A DNA stretch of 64,000 nucleotides. It comes from Acinetobacter radioresistens DSM 6976 = NBRC 102413 = CIP 103788. Its GTDB lineage: Bacteria > Pseudomonadota > Gammaproteobacteria > Pseudomonadales > Moraxellaceae. A model generated the notes under the pieces. The model saw nothing but the letters and a program-made list of their open reading frames with translations. It was not told the DNA's origin and made no database searches. Every line of letters begins with the position of its first letter. Position 1 is the stretch's first letter. Below are positions 9,910-21,166 of the stretch, one piece after another. The position numbers and the translations under genes were made by a program. Location of the stretch: contig NZ_AP019740.1 of assembly GCF_006757745.1 (NCBI RefSeq), positions 992,001 through 1,056,000 on the forward strand, written 5' to 3'.

Positions 9910-10818
9910 ATGAATACTAATGTTATGAATGCTTACAAGCAGGAACCGTCCGTGAATTCAGAACCAACCCAAATACCTGTCACCGGATCAGGCAAGACAT
10001 CTGCAACTTCGTTTGTATCCCAGTTCGATACATCTGCAGCGTCTAAAAAAGAAACAGCACACAAAGTCAAAATCTGCACTGATGATGTCCATGTTTATTA
10101 TGGCGAAACAGAAGCGATCAAAGGAATTGACCTTGAAATTTATGAAAATGAAGTGATTGCATTCATTGGACCATCAGGCTGTGGTAAATCAACATTTTTG
10201 CGTACTTTGAACCGCATGAACGATACTATTGACAGCTGCCGGGTTACAGGAAAAGTAACACTGGATCAGCAAGATATATATGATCCAAATCTGGATGTCG
10301 TATTACTGCGTGCACAGGTCGGAATGGTGTTCCAGAAGCCGAATCCGTTTCCAAAATCGATTTTTGATAATGTTGCTTATGGGCCTAAACTGCACGGTCT
10401 GGCACGTGACAAATACGACCTTGAAGAAATTGTCGAAAACAGCCTGCGTAAGGCTGGACTTTGGGATGAGGTCAAAGACCGTTTGAATCAGCCTGGTACA
10501 GGACTTTCAGGTGGACAGCAGCAGCGCTTATGTATTGCCCGTACTATTGCGGTAAGTCCAGAAGTGATATTAATGGATGAGCCATGTTCTGCACTTGACC
10601 CGATTGCGACTGCAAAGGTAGAGGAACTGATTTCGGAGCTTTCGAATCAGTATACCATTGCGATTGTAACTCACTCGATGCAGCAGGCAGCGCGTGTATC
10701 TGACCGGACAGCTTATTTCCATTTAGGTGATCTGATTGAGGTCAACTCTACGGAAAAGGTTTTTACACAGCCTGATCATCAATTGACTGAAGCTTATATT
10801 ACAGGACGCTTCGGCTAA
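9910..10818 (+). CDS. pstB: Phosphate ABC transporter ATP-binding protein PstB
   Basis: The 302-residue ATPase that powers the Pst importer. Walker [10 protein letters not shown] is at residues 87-95, the signature [13 protein letters not shown] and Walker [14 protein letters not shown] follow, and the switch histidine is in IVTHSM. The first 50 residues are a polar, Ser/Thr-rich extension not needed for the fold. PstB proteins are usually about 260 residues, so translation could start later, but ATG at 9910 has GAGGA 7 bases upstream and is kept. Last gene of the operon: a terminator follows and phoU is absent. Confidence 0.93.
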   Translation: MNTNVMNAYKQEPSVNSEPTQIPVTGSGKTSATSFVSQFDTSAASKKETAHKVKICTDDVHVYYGETEAIKGIDLEIYENEVIAFIGPSGCGKSTFLRTLNRMNDTIDSCRVTGKVTLDQQDIYDPNLDVVLLRAQVGMVFQKPNPFPKSIFDNVAYGPKLHGLARDKYDLEEIVENSLRKAGLWDEVKDRLNQPGTGLSGGQQQRLCIARTIAVSPEVILMDEPCSALDPIATAKVEELISELSNQYTIAIVTHSMQQAARVSDRTAYFHLGDLIEVNSTEKVFTQPDHQLTEAYITGRFG

Positions 10819-10837
10819 TTATTTAACCTGAGATATT

Positions 10838-10870
10838 AAAAAAAACAGAGTCTTGATACTCTGTTTTTTT
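10838..10870 (+). terminator. Rho-independent terminator after pstB
   Basis: ACAGAGT / ACTCTGT stem flanked by A-run and T-run, ending the pst operon. Confidence 0.88.
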
Positions 10871-10910
10871 GTTATGATGCGAGATATAAAAATTTCATGC
10901 TAAAAAAATA

Positions 10911-11177
10911 ATGCAATTGACGCCGGAAGAACGAGAATACGCAAAAATTTCGAAACATGCTTTAAAAGACTTATTCCAGGTTCTGTTTGGCACCAAATAT
11001 ATAGATCAATATTTTGCTATGCTGATGGTAGGATTGAGTATAGCTCTTGCAACTTTAATACCCCATCATGGCTTGTTTGCAACATCTCAAAGTCCGGGAA
11101 TGACCAATTATCATCGCTGGTTATATGACATCTTTGTGGTTGTATCGAGTTTAATCGGCTTTGTACTTTATTTTTGA
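10911..11177 (+). CDS. N-terminal fragment of the split membrane protein
   Basis: 88 residues ending at the internal TGA. A charged start (MQLTPEEREYAKISKHALKD) is followed by two hydrophobic segments, about 34-54 and 71-88, the second cut near its end by the stop. No clear ribosome site; the ATG follows an A-run 40 bases after the pstB terminator. Confidence 0.5.
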   Translation: MQLTPEEREYAKISKHALKDLFQVLFGTKYIDQYFAMLMVGLSIALATLIPHHGLFATSQSPGMTNYHRWLYDIFVVVSSLIGFVLYF

Positions 11178-11252
11178 TTAAAACGACAAAAAAGTAATAT
11201 TAAGGTTGGCCAAAAATGGCGAGCTTATATTAAGGCAAATTCTGATTTTAAA

Positions 11253-11582
11253 ATGTATCGTTATCGCATTGCTCAACTTAAAGGTAAAGAACCTTTTATG
11301 CATACCCCTTTTAAAGAATATTGCTTTATTCTTCTGTTCCTGGCCTTATTTATTCTGATGTACTCACTGCTTACCCCTTTTGAAAATGGTCGACGTGGTA
11401 ACTTCTGGATTCAAACTTGGTGGCCAATAAATGCCTTCATTATAGGTGTATTATATTCAGGATTATTCTGGATATATTTCCGTTTATTCGCCATCAAAGC
11501 AATCATGAATCAATATGCTTTATTGATCAGACAAGAACGAGCAAATAACAAACATAATAAAGCTATTGAAAAATGCCAGTAG
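11253..11582 (+). CDS. C-terminal fragment of the split membrane protein
   Basis: 109 residues from the first ATG after the TGA. It has two hydrophobic segments (about 24-42 and 60-85) and a charged tail. It has no Shine-Dalgarno sequence, so expression by itself would need re-initiation. It is in the same frame as the upstream fragment. Confidence 0.45.
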   Translation: MYRYRIAQLKGKEPFMHTPFKEYCFILLFLALFILMYSLLTPFENGRRGNFWIQTWWPINAFIIGVLYSGLFWIYFRLFAIKAIMNQYALLIRQERANNKHNKAIEKCQ

Positions 11583-11631
11583 TGACCTAATCTAAAGATA
11601 CAAACCGAATTAAACTGAGAATAGATTTTTT

Positions 11632-12594
11632 ATGTTATTTCATACGCCAAAGTTACCCGCAGAGATTCGTATTAGCCATCTTAATGCGCGTGTCAATGAA
11701 CAACGAAAAAAAATTGCGCAGACAACAGCGTCTAAACTCGAATTATTGCAACTTGCTCAACAACTGGCAAAAGAAGGGCGGGCACGTAAAAAAAATAACC
11801 AGAAAATTTATGTCATCGATTTTAAAGGCGACGTACAAGCTTCAGCTGTTGAAAATCTGCGTGAAGAAATCACCTTGATTCTGGCAACGGCTAAAGCAGG
11901 AAAAGACCGTGTAGTGGTGCGTCTGGAAAGTCCGGGTGGAATGGTACATGGTTATGGACTCGCAGCAGCACAGCTGGTGCGTTTACGTGATGCAGGATTT
12001 CACTTAACTATCTGTGTAGACAAGGTTGCTGCCAGCGGTGGTTATATGATGGCCTGTATTGCAAATGAAATTATTACCGCACCATTTGCTGTTGTTGGTT
12101 CAATTGGTGTTGTGGCTCAGGTACCAAATTTTAACCGTTTATTAAAAGAACATAATGTCGATTTTGAGCTTTATACTGCAGGCGAATATAAGCGTACTGT
12201 TACTATGTTCGGCGAAAATACGCCAGAAGGTAAAGCCAAATTTGAGCAGGAACTGCAACAGACCCATGCTTTGTTTAAGCATTTTGTAGAAAAATACCGC
12301 CCAAAACTAAATGTTGAGAAAGTAGCAACAGGTGAGCATTGGTATGGTCAGGATGCTCTAGATTTAAATTTAGTAGATGAGCTGAAAACTTCAGATGAGT
12401 ATTTACTGAGTGCTCTACCACAGCATGATGTGTATGTTATTTCAACTCGCCGTAAACCAACCTTAGGCGAAAAACTGGGTCTTCAGGCCGCGCAAATGGC
12501 AGATGCACTGGTGCCAGCAGTACTAAATAAAGTAATGGATACCTTGGCTAAAGCCAGTTCCAATCTGGTACAGATGCGTGATCCAGAACTTTAA
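11632..12594 (+). CDS. sohB: S49-family serine protease, SohB-like
   Basis: A 320-residue peptidase of the SppA/SohB family, which cleaves signal peptides or membrane-protein fragments. The catalytic Ser-Lys dyad is visible: serine 135 in KVAASGGYMM and lysine 187 in GEYKRTV. VRLESPGGMVHGYG is the conserved substrate-groove segment. E. coli SohB has an N-terminal membrane anchor; here the first 55 residues are polar and basic with no membrane segment, so this protein may be cytosolic or peripherally bound. Ends at a long palindromic terminator shared with the convergent gene. Confidence 0.88.
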   Translation: MLFHTPKLPAEIRISHLNARVNEQRKKIAQTTASKLELLQLAQQLAKEGRARKKNNQKIYVIDFKGDVQASAVENLREEITLILATAKAGKDRVVVRLESPGGMVHGYGLAAAQLVRLRDAGFHLTICVDKVAASGGYMMACIANEIITAPFAVVGSIGVVAQVPNFNRLLKEHNVDFELYTAGEYKRTVTMFGENTPEGKAKFEQELQQTHALFKHFVEKYRPKLNVEKVATGEHWYGQDALDLNLVDELKTSDEYLLSALPQHDVYVISTRRKPTLGEKLGLQAAQMADALVPAVLNKVMDTLAKASSNLVQMRDPEL

Positions 12595-12607
12595 GATTAT
12601 CGTGAAG

Positions 12608-12649
12608 TCCTATTAAAAAAGCTCACTAAAGTGAGCTTTTTTAATAGGA
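12608..12649. terminator. Bidirectional terminator between sohB and the convergent gene
   Basis: A 19-bp perfect inverted repeat around TAAA, with core GCTCAC / GTGAGC followed by six T on each strand. Confidence 0.88.
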
Positions 12650-12689
12650 AATTATATTGATGTAAAAACAGGACAATTATACAGAGAAA

Positions 12690-13292
12690 TTATTTAGCAT
12701 GCTCACGATGGAAATGGGATTTAAAAGCTTCCCATTTAGCTTGACGTCTTGCTTTATGCTCAGCTTTCTTCTGTTCTTTCAAAGTCAAGTTTGCAATACG
12801 TTGAGTTTCTTGCCAGGTTTCAATACTGGCTTCAATTTCTGCCTGTACATCTTCATAATCCCAGCGATAAATTGTTGCTCCGGTTTTTTCAAAAAGCGCA
12901 TCAATAAAATCTTCAGACGCTTCATGAATATCAATGAGTATACCCACAGTGCCGAGGGGTAATGCTTGGCTAATTCTAGCCAGTACAGCTAAATCATCTT
13001 GTTCACGATTAATATCATAGGTTCCACCAATTAATGCACCCGTGGTAAAACCTAAAAGTAAGCCAAGTGGGCCACCCAATATTCCAATTAAAGAACCCAG
13101 TAGGCTGCCACTTAAAATCCCATTATTTTGTTTGGGATCTATTTGTTCTTCAATTTTAAAACTACCATTTTCTTGGCGTTTTAAAAGCGTAACTTCATTA
13201 ATATCCTTAATAGGGGAGTCTTTAAATTTACTAAAATTTTCAAAGGCTTGTGCTGATTCATTCCAAGTAACTAAAATAATATTATGTGCCAT
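12690..13292 (-). CDS. DUF1269-type protein of unknown function
   Basis: A 200-residue protein resembling the DUF1269 family. An alpha/beta N-terminus (MAHNIILVTWNE) leads to a glycine-rich hydrophobic hairpin at about 60-92 (LGSLIGILGGPLGLLLGF), then a second alpha/beta part and a basic helical tail. The start at 13292 is preferred over one 13 codons upstream because AGGTGAAG sits just before it. The glycine-rich hairpin could be membrane-inserting, but function is unknown. It converges on sohB and has a very AT-rich upstream region. Confidence 0.7.
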   Translation of the reverse strand: MAHNIILVTWNESAQAFENFSKFKDSPIKDINEVTLLKRQENGSFKIEEQIDPKQNNGILSGSLLGSLIGILGGPLGLLLGFTTGALIGGTYDINREQDDLAVLARISQALPLGTVGILIDIHEASEDFIDALFEKTGATIYRWDYEDVQAEIEASIETWQETQRIANLTLKEQKKAEHKARRQAKWEAFKSHFHREHAK

Positions 13293-13860
13293 TTCTTCAC
13301 CTGTATTGATTATAATGTGTATAATATTCATACAATATTAAAATAAGAGAAATAGTTAACTTTTGTGAATATAATAAAAATTATATTGTATTAATTTGAT
13401 TTTTATAATATTTAATTTTATTAAAAATTAATACTAATATTTTGTTTCTTATTTTTTATAAAAATGAATAGTATTCAGCTTCTAATAAAACATTTTTGAT
13501 AAAGTTAGTTTTAATAATGGATATTATATAAGTTGTGATAATTTTTAATAAAATTAAAGATAATCAAAGAAAAAGTTAAGTGTATTTTTAGAGTAAATGA
13601 TAATTACAGAGAAAAGGGTTATAATCTCAATAAAATATAATTATTGCTCGTAATATACAAATTAGAACTTTATTAAGGGTAGATTGTAATTATTTATGAA
13701 CAATAAATTTAATTTTTCAAGCTTAATTTTTTATTTTGGATATTAATGTGTGTATATTTATTTCAGCTAAGTAAAATAAATTTTTGTTTAAAAGGATATT
13801 AGCATAAATCTAGATAACTACATGTTATAAAAATATTAAAAAAAATTATTTAATAATATT
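13293..13860. other. Very AT-rich spacer, no gene recognised
   Basis: About 570 bp made almost only of A and T, with no convincing reading frame. It separates two minus-strand genes and must contain the promoter of the DUF1269-type gene. The composition resembles silenced or decayed DNA. Confidence 0.5.
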
Positions 13861-14508
13861 TCAAGATCTATTTAATAAAGTTTTATAATTCTCCTTAATT
13901 AAAACGATGATACCTGTCATTATTGCTCCGAGAGTTGCAAGCAATATATCTTTATGTGCATCCCAAATATCACCTTGCTGGCCATTATAGTTTTCTGCAG
14001 CTTCAGGTGATAAGTTAATTGCTATCAGCCATTCTATCCATTCGTAAATCAGGCTGGTACTCATGACAGACTCAATCACAAGGATAAACCATATCCAAGG
14101 TTTCAAATCTGGTAGCCAAACCTGATGTAACCTTAAAAATACCGGATAGAGTAGTAAACCATAAGCAAAGTGTACCAGACGGTCATACATGTTACGTTGC
14201 CAGCCCATCATCTGATTCAAATCTATCCCTGATAACTGAATGAACCATTCATTATAAGGAACATAAGAATAGAGATAATGGGCACCTAATACATGAATCA
14301 GCAGAAAGATAATATAAGAAGTTACGCTACCAAAGCCGAGTCCGATTTTCTTAATAAGAATAATCAGAGCAATCCACATCAATAGGGTGCCGAGTTGATG
14401 GAGAAGATAAGAAGATAGCTCCATTGGATGAATGCTGGCAATCATCACAGCCAAAGCTAAAATTATAAAGACACCCCAATGTTTCGCATGTAAATGGTAA
14501 TCAATCAT
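13861..14508 (-). CDS. YjdF/DUF2238-type inner-membrane protein
   Basis: 215 residues with about six hydrophobic segments. The signatures YDRLVHFAYGLLLYP and YNGQQGDIWDAHKDILLATLGA match the DUF2238 (YjdF) family of inner-membrane proteins, whose function is unknown. The conserved acidic and histidine residues of these motifs are all present. It stands alone, downstream of purB in the same direction but separated by a terminator. Confidence 0.82.
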   Translation of the reverse strand: MIDYHLHAKHWGVFIILALAVMIASIHPMELSSYLLHQLGTLLMWIALIILIKKIGLGFGSVTSYIIFLLIHVLGAHYLYSYVPYNEWFIQLSGIDLNQMMGWQRNMYDRLVHFAYGLLLYPVFLRLHQVWLPDLKPWIWFILVIESVMSTSLIYEWIEWLIAINLSPEAAENYNGQQGDIWDAHKDILLATLGAIMTGIIVLIKENYKTLLNRS

Positions 14509-14560
14509 TTTAATTTTAGAAAACTTTAAGTTTAAATATATAAGTTAAAGTCATCATAAT

Positions 14561-14590
14561 AAAAAAGCGGAGCCAAAGCTCCGCTTTTTT
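14561..14590 (-). terminator. Rho-independent terminator after purB
   Basis: AAAAAAGCGGAGC / GCTCCGCTTTTTT stem, T-rich on both strands, 10 bases past the purB stop. Confidence 0.88.
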
Positions 14591-14600
14591 ATTTTTTCAA

Positions 14601-16040
<1,440 letters not shown>

Positions 16041-16044
16041 TCAG

Positions 16045-16776
16045 TTAAACCGCCTGATACTGTAAACGAGCGAGATCCTGAATATCCTGTAGTAATTTAC
16101 GTTTCCTGAAAATCATATTCCAGGAGCTGCCACCGAGCTGACGCCACAAATGTGCCATTTGCAGACCAGTAAACAGGCTGGCGCGAATCCGGTTGGTATG
16201 TTGTGTGTCTTTAAATGCTTCAGCGTTACCACGAACTAAAATACGCGGATTAATCTGTCCTGCTGTATCGACATAGGTCTGGGCAAGATTGGCAAGAATA
16301 CTGGGGTGCAAATAATTATTATCGAAAAAAGAAAGCTGTTTTAATATTTTTTGCTGAGATTTTTCAATAATCTGGACATATTCCGGATTCCGATAAACCT
16401 TCTTTTCTAATTGCAGCAAGGCCATAGCATACGACATGGGCAGTTTAGCTGCCGAGATTTTAGGAATACGAGATTTGGGGGTGCTTGAAAAAGGCTGGAT
16501 TATACTGCTTTCCAGCGTTTTTAAACCTAAAGATATATCGGCAAGGTGATTAAAAAAATCGAGTGTCTGGCTAGAATGATTAACAGTTGGGCGAATATTC
16601 AAACTGGCTTTAATCAGCTGTTCGAAATAGAAATTGCCACTTTCGCCCATACTTTTTTGACCGGACATGGCGGTCATATGAGTAAGCTGAGTAGCCTGGA
16701 ATACGGCTGCCAAGGCTAAAGCCCTGTTTTGGCGCTCACTCAGGGTTTGAGGCTGTTGAAAGGGGAAATCAACCAT
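16045..16776 (-). CDS. hflD: High frequency lysogenization protein HflD homologue
   Basis: 243 residues, almost all helical, matching HflD in length and in the conserved segments [27 protein letters not shown] (here [13 protein letters not shown]) and RKRKLL near the C-terminus. HflD is a peripheral inner-membrane protein that binds lambda CII in E. coli; its host role is unclear. Identity is supported by its fixed place between mnmA and purB. Spacing to both neighbours is short, implying one transcript. Confidence 0.88.
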   Translation of the reverse strand: MVDFPFQQPQTLSERQNRALALAAVFQATQLTHMTAMSGQKSMGESGNFYFEQLIKASLNIRPTVNHSSQTLDFFNHLADISLGLKTLESSIIQPFSSTPKSRIPKISAAKLPMSYAMALLQLEKKVYRNPEYVQIIEKSQQKILKQLSFFDNNYLHPSILANLAQTYVDTAGQINPRILVRGNAEAFKDTQHTNRIRASLFTGLQMAHLWRQLGGSSWNMIFRKRKLLQDIQDLARLQYQAV

Positions 16777-16793
16777 GCCTGATCACTTCCTTG

Positions 16794-17927
16794 CTAAATA
16801 AAATCGGGAACAGGTGCATTGGTATGATGAATCACGCCACCACCTAAGCAAACTTCACCACTATAAAATACTACACTTTGTCCTGGTGTAACTGCGCGTT
16901 GGGGATCATCAAATTCAACCCGTACCCCTTGCGTACTAGAATCATCTTTATAAACCGTACAATCCTGGTCAGCTTGGCGATAACGAGTTTTTGCTGTACA
17001 ACGTAATCCGGATGCAGGAATTTCCTGTTCACCCGCAACCCAGTCAATCGCTTCACTCCAAAGAATTGTACTCTGCATAAGAGGATGCTCATGGCCTTGG
17101 CCTACTACCAGACGGTTACCCGCAATATCTTTATACAGCACAAACCACGCACCTTCAGCCGCACCTTTTAAGCCACCAATTCCAATACCGCCGCGCTGGC
17201 CGAGTGTATAGTACATTAACCCGTGATGCTCACCAACCTCTTTACCATCATCGAGAACGATTTTCCCCGGCTGTGCTGGCAGATACTGTTTAAGAAAGTC
17301 ATTAAAGCGGCGTTCACCAATGAAGCAGATACCGGTTGAATCTTTCTTTTTTGCTGTGGCCAGACCAAGCTCTTCTGCGATTTTACGTACCTGCGGTTTT
17401 TCTATTTCTCCTACTGGAAATAGAGTCTTGTTAATTTCACGGCCATGAACAGCATGCAGAAAGTAGGTCTGGTCTTTATTCGTATCTACGCCACGCAATA
17501 GTTCTGCATAAGCTTCACCTTGCGAATTATATTTAGTTTCACCACGGCGAGCATAATGACCAGTAGCAATAAAATCTGCACCCAGTTTTACGGCATGATC
17601 TAGAAATGCACGGAATTTAATTTCCTTGTTACAAAGAATATCCGGATTAGGCGTACGGCCTGCAGCATATTCGGCCAGAAAATGTTCGAATACACGATCC
17701 CAATATTCCATTGCAAAATTTGCGGTATGCAGCTTGATGCCGATTCTGTCACAGACAGCCTGTGCATCAGCCAGATCTTTCATTGCAGTACAGTACTCCG
17801 TGCCGTCATCTTCTTCCCAGTTCTTCATGAAGAGACCTTCAACCTGATAACCCTGTTGAAGAAGAAGTGCTGCAGAAACAGAAGAATCTACACCACCAGA
17901 CATACCGACGATGACACGTTGTTGCAT
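16794..17927 (-). CDS. mnmA: tRNA-specific 2-thiouridylase MnmA
   Basis: 377 residues. It adds sulphur to U34 of tRNA-Lys, -Glu and -Gln using ATP. The PP-loop GMSGGVDSS is at the N-terminus; the two catalytic cysteines are in [10 protein letters not shown] and GICFIGER. The start [12 protein letters not shown] at 17927 fits the family. An ATG at 17939, overlapping the nudJ stop, would add four residues and is an alternative, while the long upstream extension of the frame only overlaps nudJ. Close spacing with nudJ and hflD shows one operon. Confidence 0.94.
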   Translation of the reverse strand: MQQRVIVGMSGGVDSSVSAALLLQQGYQVEGLFMKNWEEDDGTEYCTAMKDLADAQAVCDRIGIKLHTANFAMEYWDRVFEHFLAEYAAGRTPNPDILCNKEIKFRAFLDHAVKLGADFIATGHYARRGETKYNSQGEAYAELLRGVDTNKDQTYFLHAVHGREINKTLFPVGEIEKPQVRKIAEELGLATAKKKDSTGICFIGERRFNDFLKQYLPAQPGKIVLDDGKEVGEHHGLMYYTLGQRGGIGIGGLKGAAEGAWFVLYKDIAGNRLVVGQGHEHPLMQSTILWSEAIDWVAGEQEIPASGLRCTAKTRYRQADQDCTVYKDDSSTQGVRVEFDDPQRAVTPGQSVVFYSGEVCLGGGVIHHTNAPVPDFI

Positions 17928-17931
17928 AGGA

Positions 17932-18417
17932 TTAAGCATCCAGATTTGAAATAAGGGGAGAATTTTGGTGCTCATAGATGAGCGATAAAGGAAATTTTTG
18001 CCCTGACAGTGCGTCTTGAACTGCTTTGATGACCAGTGGACTGCGTGCACGGGCTGTCTCGGTCAGCTCGTCTAGAGTCATCCATACTGCGCCGACAATA
18101 CCAGTGTCTAGTGGTGCATCAGCATTGTAAGTGCCTGCCTTGGCAAGAAAGCAGAAACGATAATAAGTACGATCAGGAAACATGGGAGGGGTATAAGTAT
18201 AGATGCCTAGCAAAGAGTGTATTTCTACCTCATAACCAGTTTCTTCCATGGTCTCACGCACAGCAGCCTGAACGACTGTTTCACCTGCTTCGACATGGCC
18301 TGCAGGCTGGTTAAATACAGTATGAGTTACGCCTTCAGCCTGTTCTTCAACAAACAGAAATTTACCATCTTTTTCTACGACGGTTGCGACAGTCACATGT
18401 GGTGTCCAAGCAGTCAT
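17932..18417 (-). CDS. nudJ: Nudix hydrolase, phosphatase NudJ
   Basis: 161 residues with a complete Nudix box (Gly40, Glu46, Arg54-Glu55, Glu58-Glu59, Gly61). NudJ hydrolyses thiamine pyrophosphate precursors and nucleoside di- and triphosphates. The N-terminus [22 protein letters not shown] and the position upstream of mnmA identify it. First gene of the nudJ-mnmA-hflD-purB operon; an 847-bp gene-poor spacer lies upstream. Confidence 0.9.
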   Translation of the reverse strand: MTAWTPHVTVATVVEKDGKFLFVEEQAEGVTHTVFNQPAGHVEAGETVVQAAVRETMEETGYEVEIHSLLGIYTYTPPMFPDRTYYRFCFLAKAGTYNADAPLDTGIVGAVWMTLDELTETARARSPLVIKAVQDALSGQKFPLSLIYEHQNSPLISNLDA

Positions 18418-19264
18418 TTAAAAGCACCGTAAGGTAAAAGCCGTATTCTACAAAATTTAGGTGGATATGGCTATGCTCATGCCAGACTAAGTATTGAATA
18501 ATATTTTATTGCTTATTATCTGTGCTGGAAAATATCGATCAATTATTGAAATTTTTTCACTTGGCTACCTATCCATATTACAGGTCACAAACGTCATTTA
18601 CAGTCAGATGTTTCAAGATCCGGTGTTCCAAAGCCACCATACTTATATCTTTAGTAATATTAATCCCTTAAATTTTATTTACTTCTGAACTATAGATATA
18701 ACTGAATTTTTAGATTTAAAAAATTGATAGCTGTATTATTCCGGTCAAGTAGCGGCTGATCATACAGAAACTTTATATCAGAGTTAACCTTGTCAAACGA
18801 ATCTGCTTTTACAGATGGTCCAGATTGATGAAGTGCAGGATAAAAGCGCTGTTATAGTAGCTGAGTGCTATACCAAAATAGTCTTTAAACTTTTTTCATC
18901 GATCAATAAAAAATTGGATCGACTTTCCTTAAAAAATGATTATAGCTTTTCTTCCAGTTATAAAATTCACCTTGCTCAACCGGCTCAGTTACAGGGCTGA
19001 TTATGCTACTGACGACAGACAAGCTCAATCATATAATTTTCGGAACGCTGATAAGTCTAAAAAGCCTAATACTATATAAAAGAGAGCTGTCCGTAGCATT
19101 TACTGAAATGCCTTCGAAGCTATACTTTTTAATATCATTTTTAGTCTTTTCTCATAGCTGACTATGTTTAGGTTAGTGTTGATCTGGAGCAGATTTCATA
19201 GATTTTTTCTTGGACAAGATAATTTTAAACCTAAATGATAGAAGAGATATCATTAGGCTATAAA
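18418..19264. other. Gene-poor spacer with possible decayed coding sequence
   Basis: 847 bp without a convincing gene. Two short plus-strand frames exist (18494-18688 and 18815-19000). The second (from MVQIDEVQDKSAVIVAECYTK) has ordinary protein-like composition but no ribosome site and no family I know. Base composition is closer to coding DNA than in the pure AT spacers elsewhere, so a degraded gene is plausible. The nudJ promoter must lie at its left end. Confidence 0.4.
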
Positions 19265-19801
19265 TTAATTTTCCTGATAATTATTTGCGACTTTCACATA
19301 GTGTCTTGCTGAGTATGGAAGAAATTCTTTTTCTTTGTCTGTAAGTGGTCGAACTTTTTGTACAGGACTCCCTACATATAGATAACCGCTCTCCAGTCGC
19401 TTGCGTGGCGGTACCAGACTGCCTGCCCCAATCATTACGTCATCTTCAATGATGACATCATCCAGAATAACGGTCTTGATGCCAACCAGTACCCGGTTTC
19501 CTATAGTACAGCCATGTAATATTACATGATGTCCAATCGTCACATCTTCACCAATAATCAGTGGAGAACCTTCAGGTTTATCAGCTTTTTTATGGCTAAC
19601 ATGCAGCATGCAATGGTCTTGTACATTACTGTTCTTTCCAATACGAATACTGTTTACATCGCCACGTACCACTGCAAAAGGCCAGACAGAAACATTTTCA
19701 GCCAAATGCACATCTCCAATAACGACTGCCATGCTATCGATGTAGCAGCTGTTATCAACTTGTGGTGTATGTTCGAGGTAGGAGCGAATATTGTTATTCA
19801 T
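19265..19801 (-). CDS. Gamma-class carbonic anhydrase-like hexapeptide protein
   Basis: 178 residues folding as a left-handed beta-helix, shown by repeated hexapeptides (for example IGEDVTIG, IGNRVLVG, IEDDVMIGAG). The metal-site histidines typical of gamma carbonic anhydrase relatives such as YrdA and PaaY are in VQDHCMLHVSH and IGHHVILHG. ATG at 19801 is chosen over a TTG six codons upstream. Role could be CO2/bicarbonate metabolism or an acyl-CoA hydrolase as in PaaY; no phenylacetate genes are near, so I leave it open. Confidence 0.85.
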   Translation of the reverse strand: MNNNIRSYLEHTPQVDNSCYIDSMAVVIGDVHLAENVSVWPFAVVRGDVNSIRIGKNSNVQDHCMLHVSHKKADKPEGSPLIIGEDVTIGHHVILHGCTIGNRVLVGIKTVILDDVIIEDDVMIGAGSLVPPRKRLESGYLYVGSPVQKVRPLTDKEKEFLPYSARHYVKVANNYQEN

Positions 19802-19899
19802 TTCTGGGGAACCAATCAAAAATCAGGTCAGTATAAAATAAAAAGCATCCATACCGCAGTAAAGATGCCCTAACTTTAGCATAAGCTTAAAAAGTGTAA

Positions 19900-21048
19900 T
19901 TAGAACAAGTTGCTAAAGAACTGTTTAATATGGTCGATCATACGTGAAAAGAAACCTGCTTCTTCTACCGATTTTAATGCGACTAATGGCTTTTCTGCAA
20001 TAACTTTACCATCTAGGCTAGCCACCAGTTTACCTACTACTTGGCCTTTTTGGAGGGGAGCATTTAGTTTAGGCTGAACCACCAGCTGGGTTTTAATTTT
20101 GTCGGCCTGACCTTTTGGCATAGTCACGTTAAAGTTCTCGGCAAGACCTACTTCAACCTCATTTTCCTGACCAAACCAGACTTTTGATTTAGCCAGAACC
20201 TGTTTTGCAGGTTGTACATTGGCAGTTTCAAAGTTGGCATAACCCCATCCCAGCAGATCACGAGTCTGAGTTGCGCGTTCCTGCATGGTTGGCGCACCAA
20301 AGATTACTGAAATTAGTCGCATTGGACCACGTTTTGATGAAGTAGTCAGACAGAAGCCAGCTTCATCAGTGTGTCCTGTTTTCAAGCCGTCCACACTTGG
20401 GTCAGTATAAAGCAGGGCATTACGGTTACCCTGTTTGATACCGTTAAAGGTAAATTCTTTTTCTGAATAGATCGGATAATATTTAGAGCTGTCTTTAATG
20501 ATGTGCTGTGCAAGTATGGCCATATCTTTGGCCGTAGAAACATGACCTTCAGCTGGCATACCTGTCGAGTTAACGAAATGGGTATTTACCATGCCAATAC
20601 GTTTTGCTTCCTGATTCATCATATGGGCGAAGGTACCTTCATTCCCAGCTACGTGTTCAGCCACGGCCTTTGATGCGTCATTACCAGATTGTACGATGAT
20701 ACCTCGCAGCATTTCTAGGACAGAGGCTGTTCCATTTAAAGGAACGTACATACATGATTCAGAACTGCTTCCTCGGCACCAGGCTGACTCGTTCATACGA
20801 ACCTGTTCGTTTTCGGTGAGTTCACCTTTTAATAATTTTTGCTCAATGATGTAGCTGGTCATCATTTTAGTCATTGAGGCAGGTGCCAGCTTTTCATTTT
20901 CATTTTTTGCAGCCAGGATTTGCCCGGTCTCATAGTCCATCAGAACATAGGATTTATTATTCAATTCTGGTGGAGAAGAGAGGACTGTTGCTGCATATGA
21001 GAAAGATGGTAATAAGAGTAGGGCAGCAATGGCACTTTTTCGGGTCAT
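19900..21048 (-). CDS. dacC: D-alanyl-D-alanine carboxypeptidase, PBP5/6 type
   Basis: 382 residues. It trims the terminal D-alanine from peptidoglycan pentapeptides in the periplasm. A signal peptide (MTRKSAIAALLLLPSFSYAA) precedes the S11 peptidase domain: catalytic Ser58-Met-Thr-Lys61, the SGN motif in VQSGNDA, and KTG in DGLKTGHTDEAG. A beta-rich PBP5 C-domain and a C-terminal amphipathic helix (SRMIDHIKQFFSNLF) for membrane binding follow. The start at 21048 was chosen because it begins the signal peptide; a TTG five codons upstream is possible. Neither has a strong ribosome site. Confidence 0.92.
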   Translation of the reverse strand: MTRKSAIAALLLLPSFSYAATVLSSPPELNNKSYVLMDYETGQILAAKNENEKLAPASMTKMMTSYIIEQKLLKGELTENEQVRMNESAWCRGSSSESCMYVPLNGTASVLEMLRGIIVQSGNDASKAVAEHVAGNEGTFAHMMNQEAKRIGMVNTHFVNSTGMPAEGHVSTAKDMAILAQHIIKDSSKYYPIYSEKEFTFNGIKQGNRNALLYTDPSVDGLKTGHTDEAGFCLTTSSKRGPMRLISVIFGAPTMQERATQTRDLLGWGYANFETANVQPAKQVLAKSKVWFGQENEVEVGLAENFNVTMPKGQADKIKTQLVVQPKLNAPLQKGQVVGKLVASLDGKVIAEKPLVALKSVEEAGFFSRMIDHIKQFFSNLF

Positions 21049-21166
21049 TCTAGGAGGTTCCAATACTTAATATGAGCACAAAAAGAGGCTAGCATTTTAG
21101 GCCAAAGCACAGCTGACTTCTACCAGGAAGCCAGCTTATTTCATACAGTATTGTAACTATCGGGTA

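Larger units (their letters stand above)
10911..11582 (+). pseudogene. Membrane protein gene split by an in-frame TGA stop
   Basis: One uninterrupted frame of 223 sense codons except for a TGA at 11175-11177. The two halves (88 and 109 residues in the usual calling) are in the same frame, and the 25 codons between the TGA and the next ATG read sensibly (LKRQKSNIKVGQKWRAYIKA). Together they form a protein with two hydrophobic hairpins joined by a basic cytoplasmic linker. The simplest reading is a nonsense mutation in a codon such as TGG, CGA or GGA. Sequencing error, or two separately translated fragments, remain possible. I recognise no family. Confidence 0.7.

Noticed and set aside
11175..11177. 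In-frame TGA as a selenocysteine codon
   Set aside because: The protein has no redox motif, no bacterial SECIS-like hairpin is evident just after it, and no selenocysteine genes are in the window.
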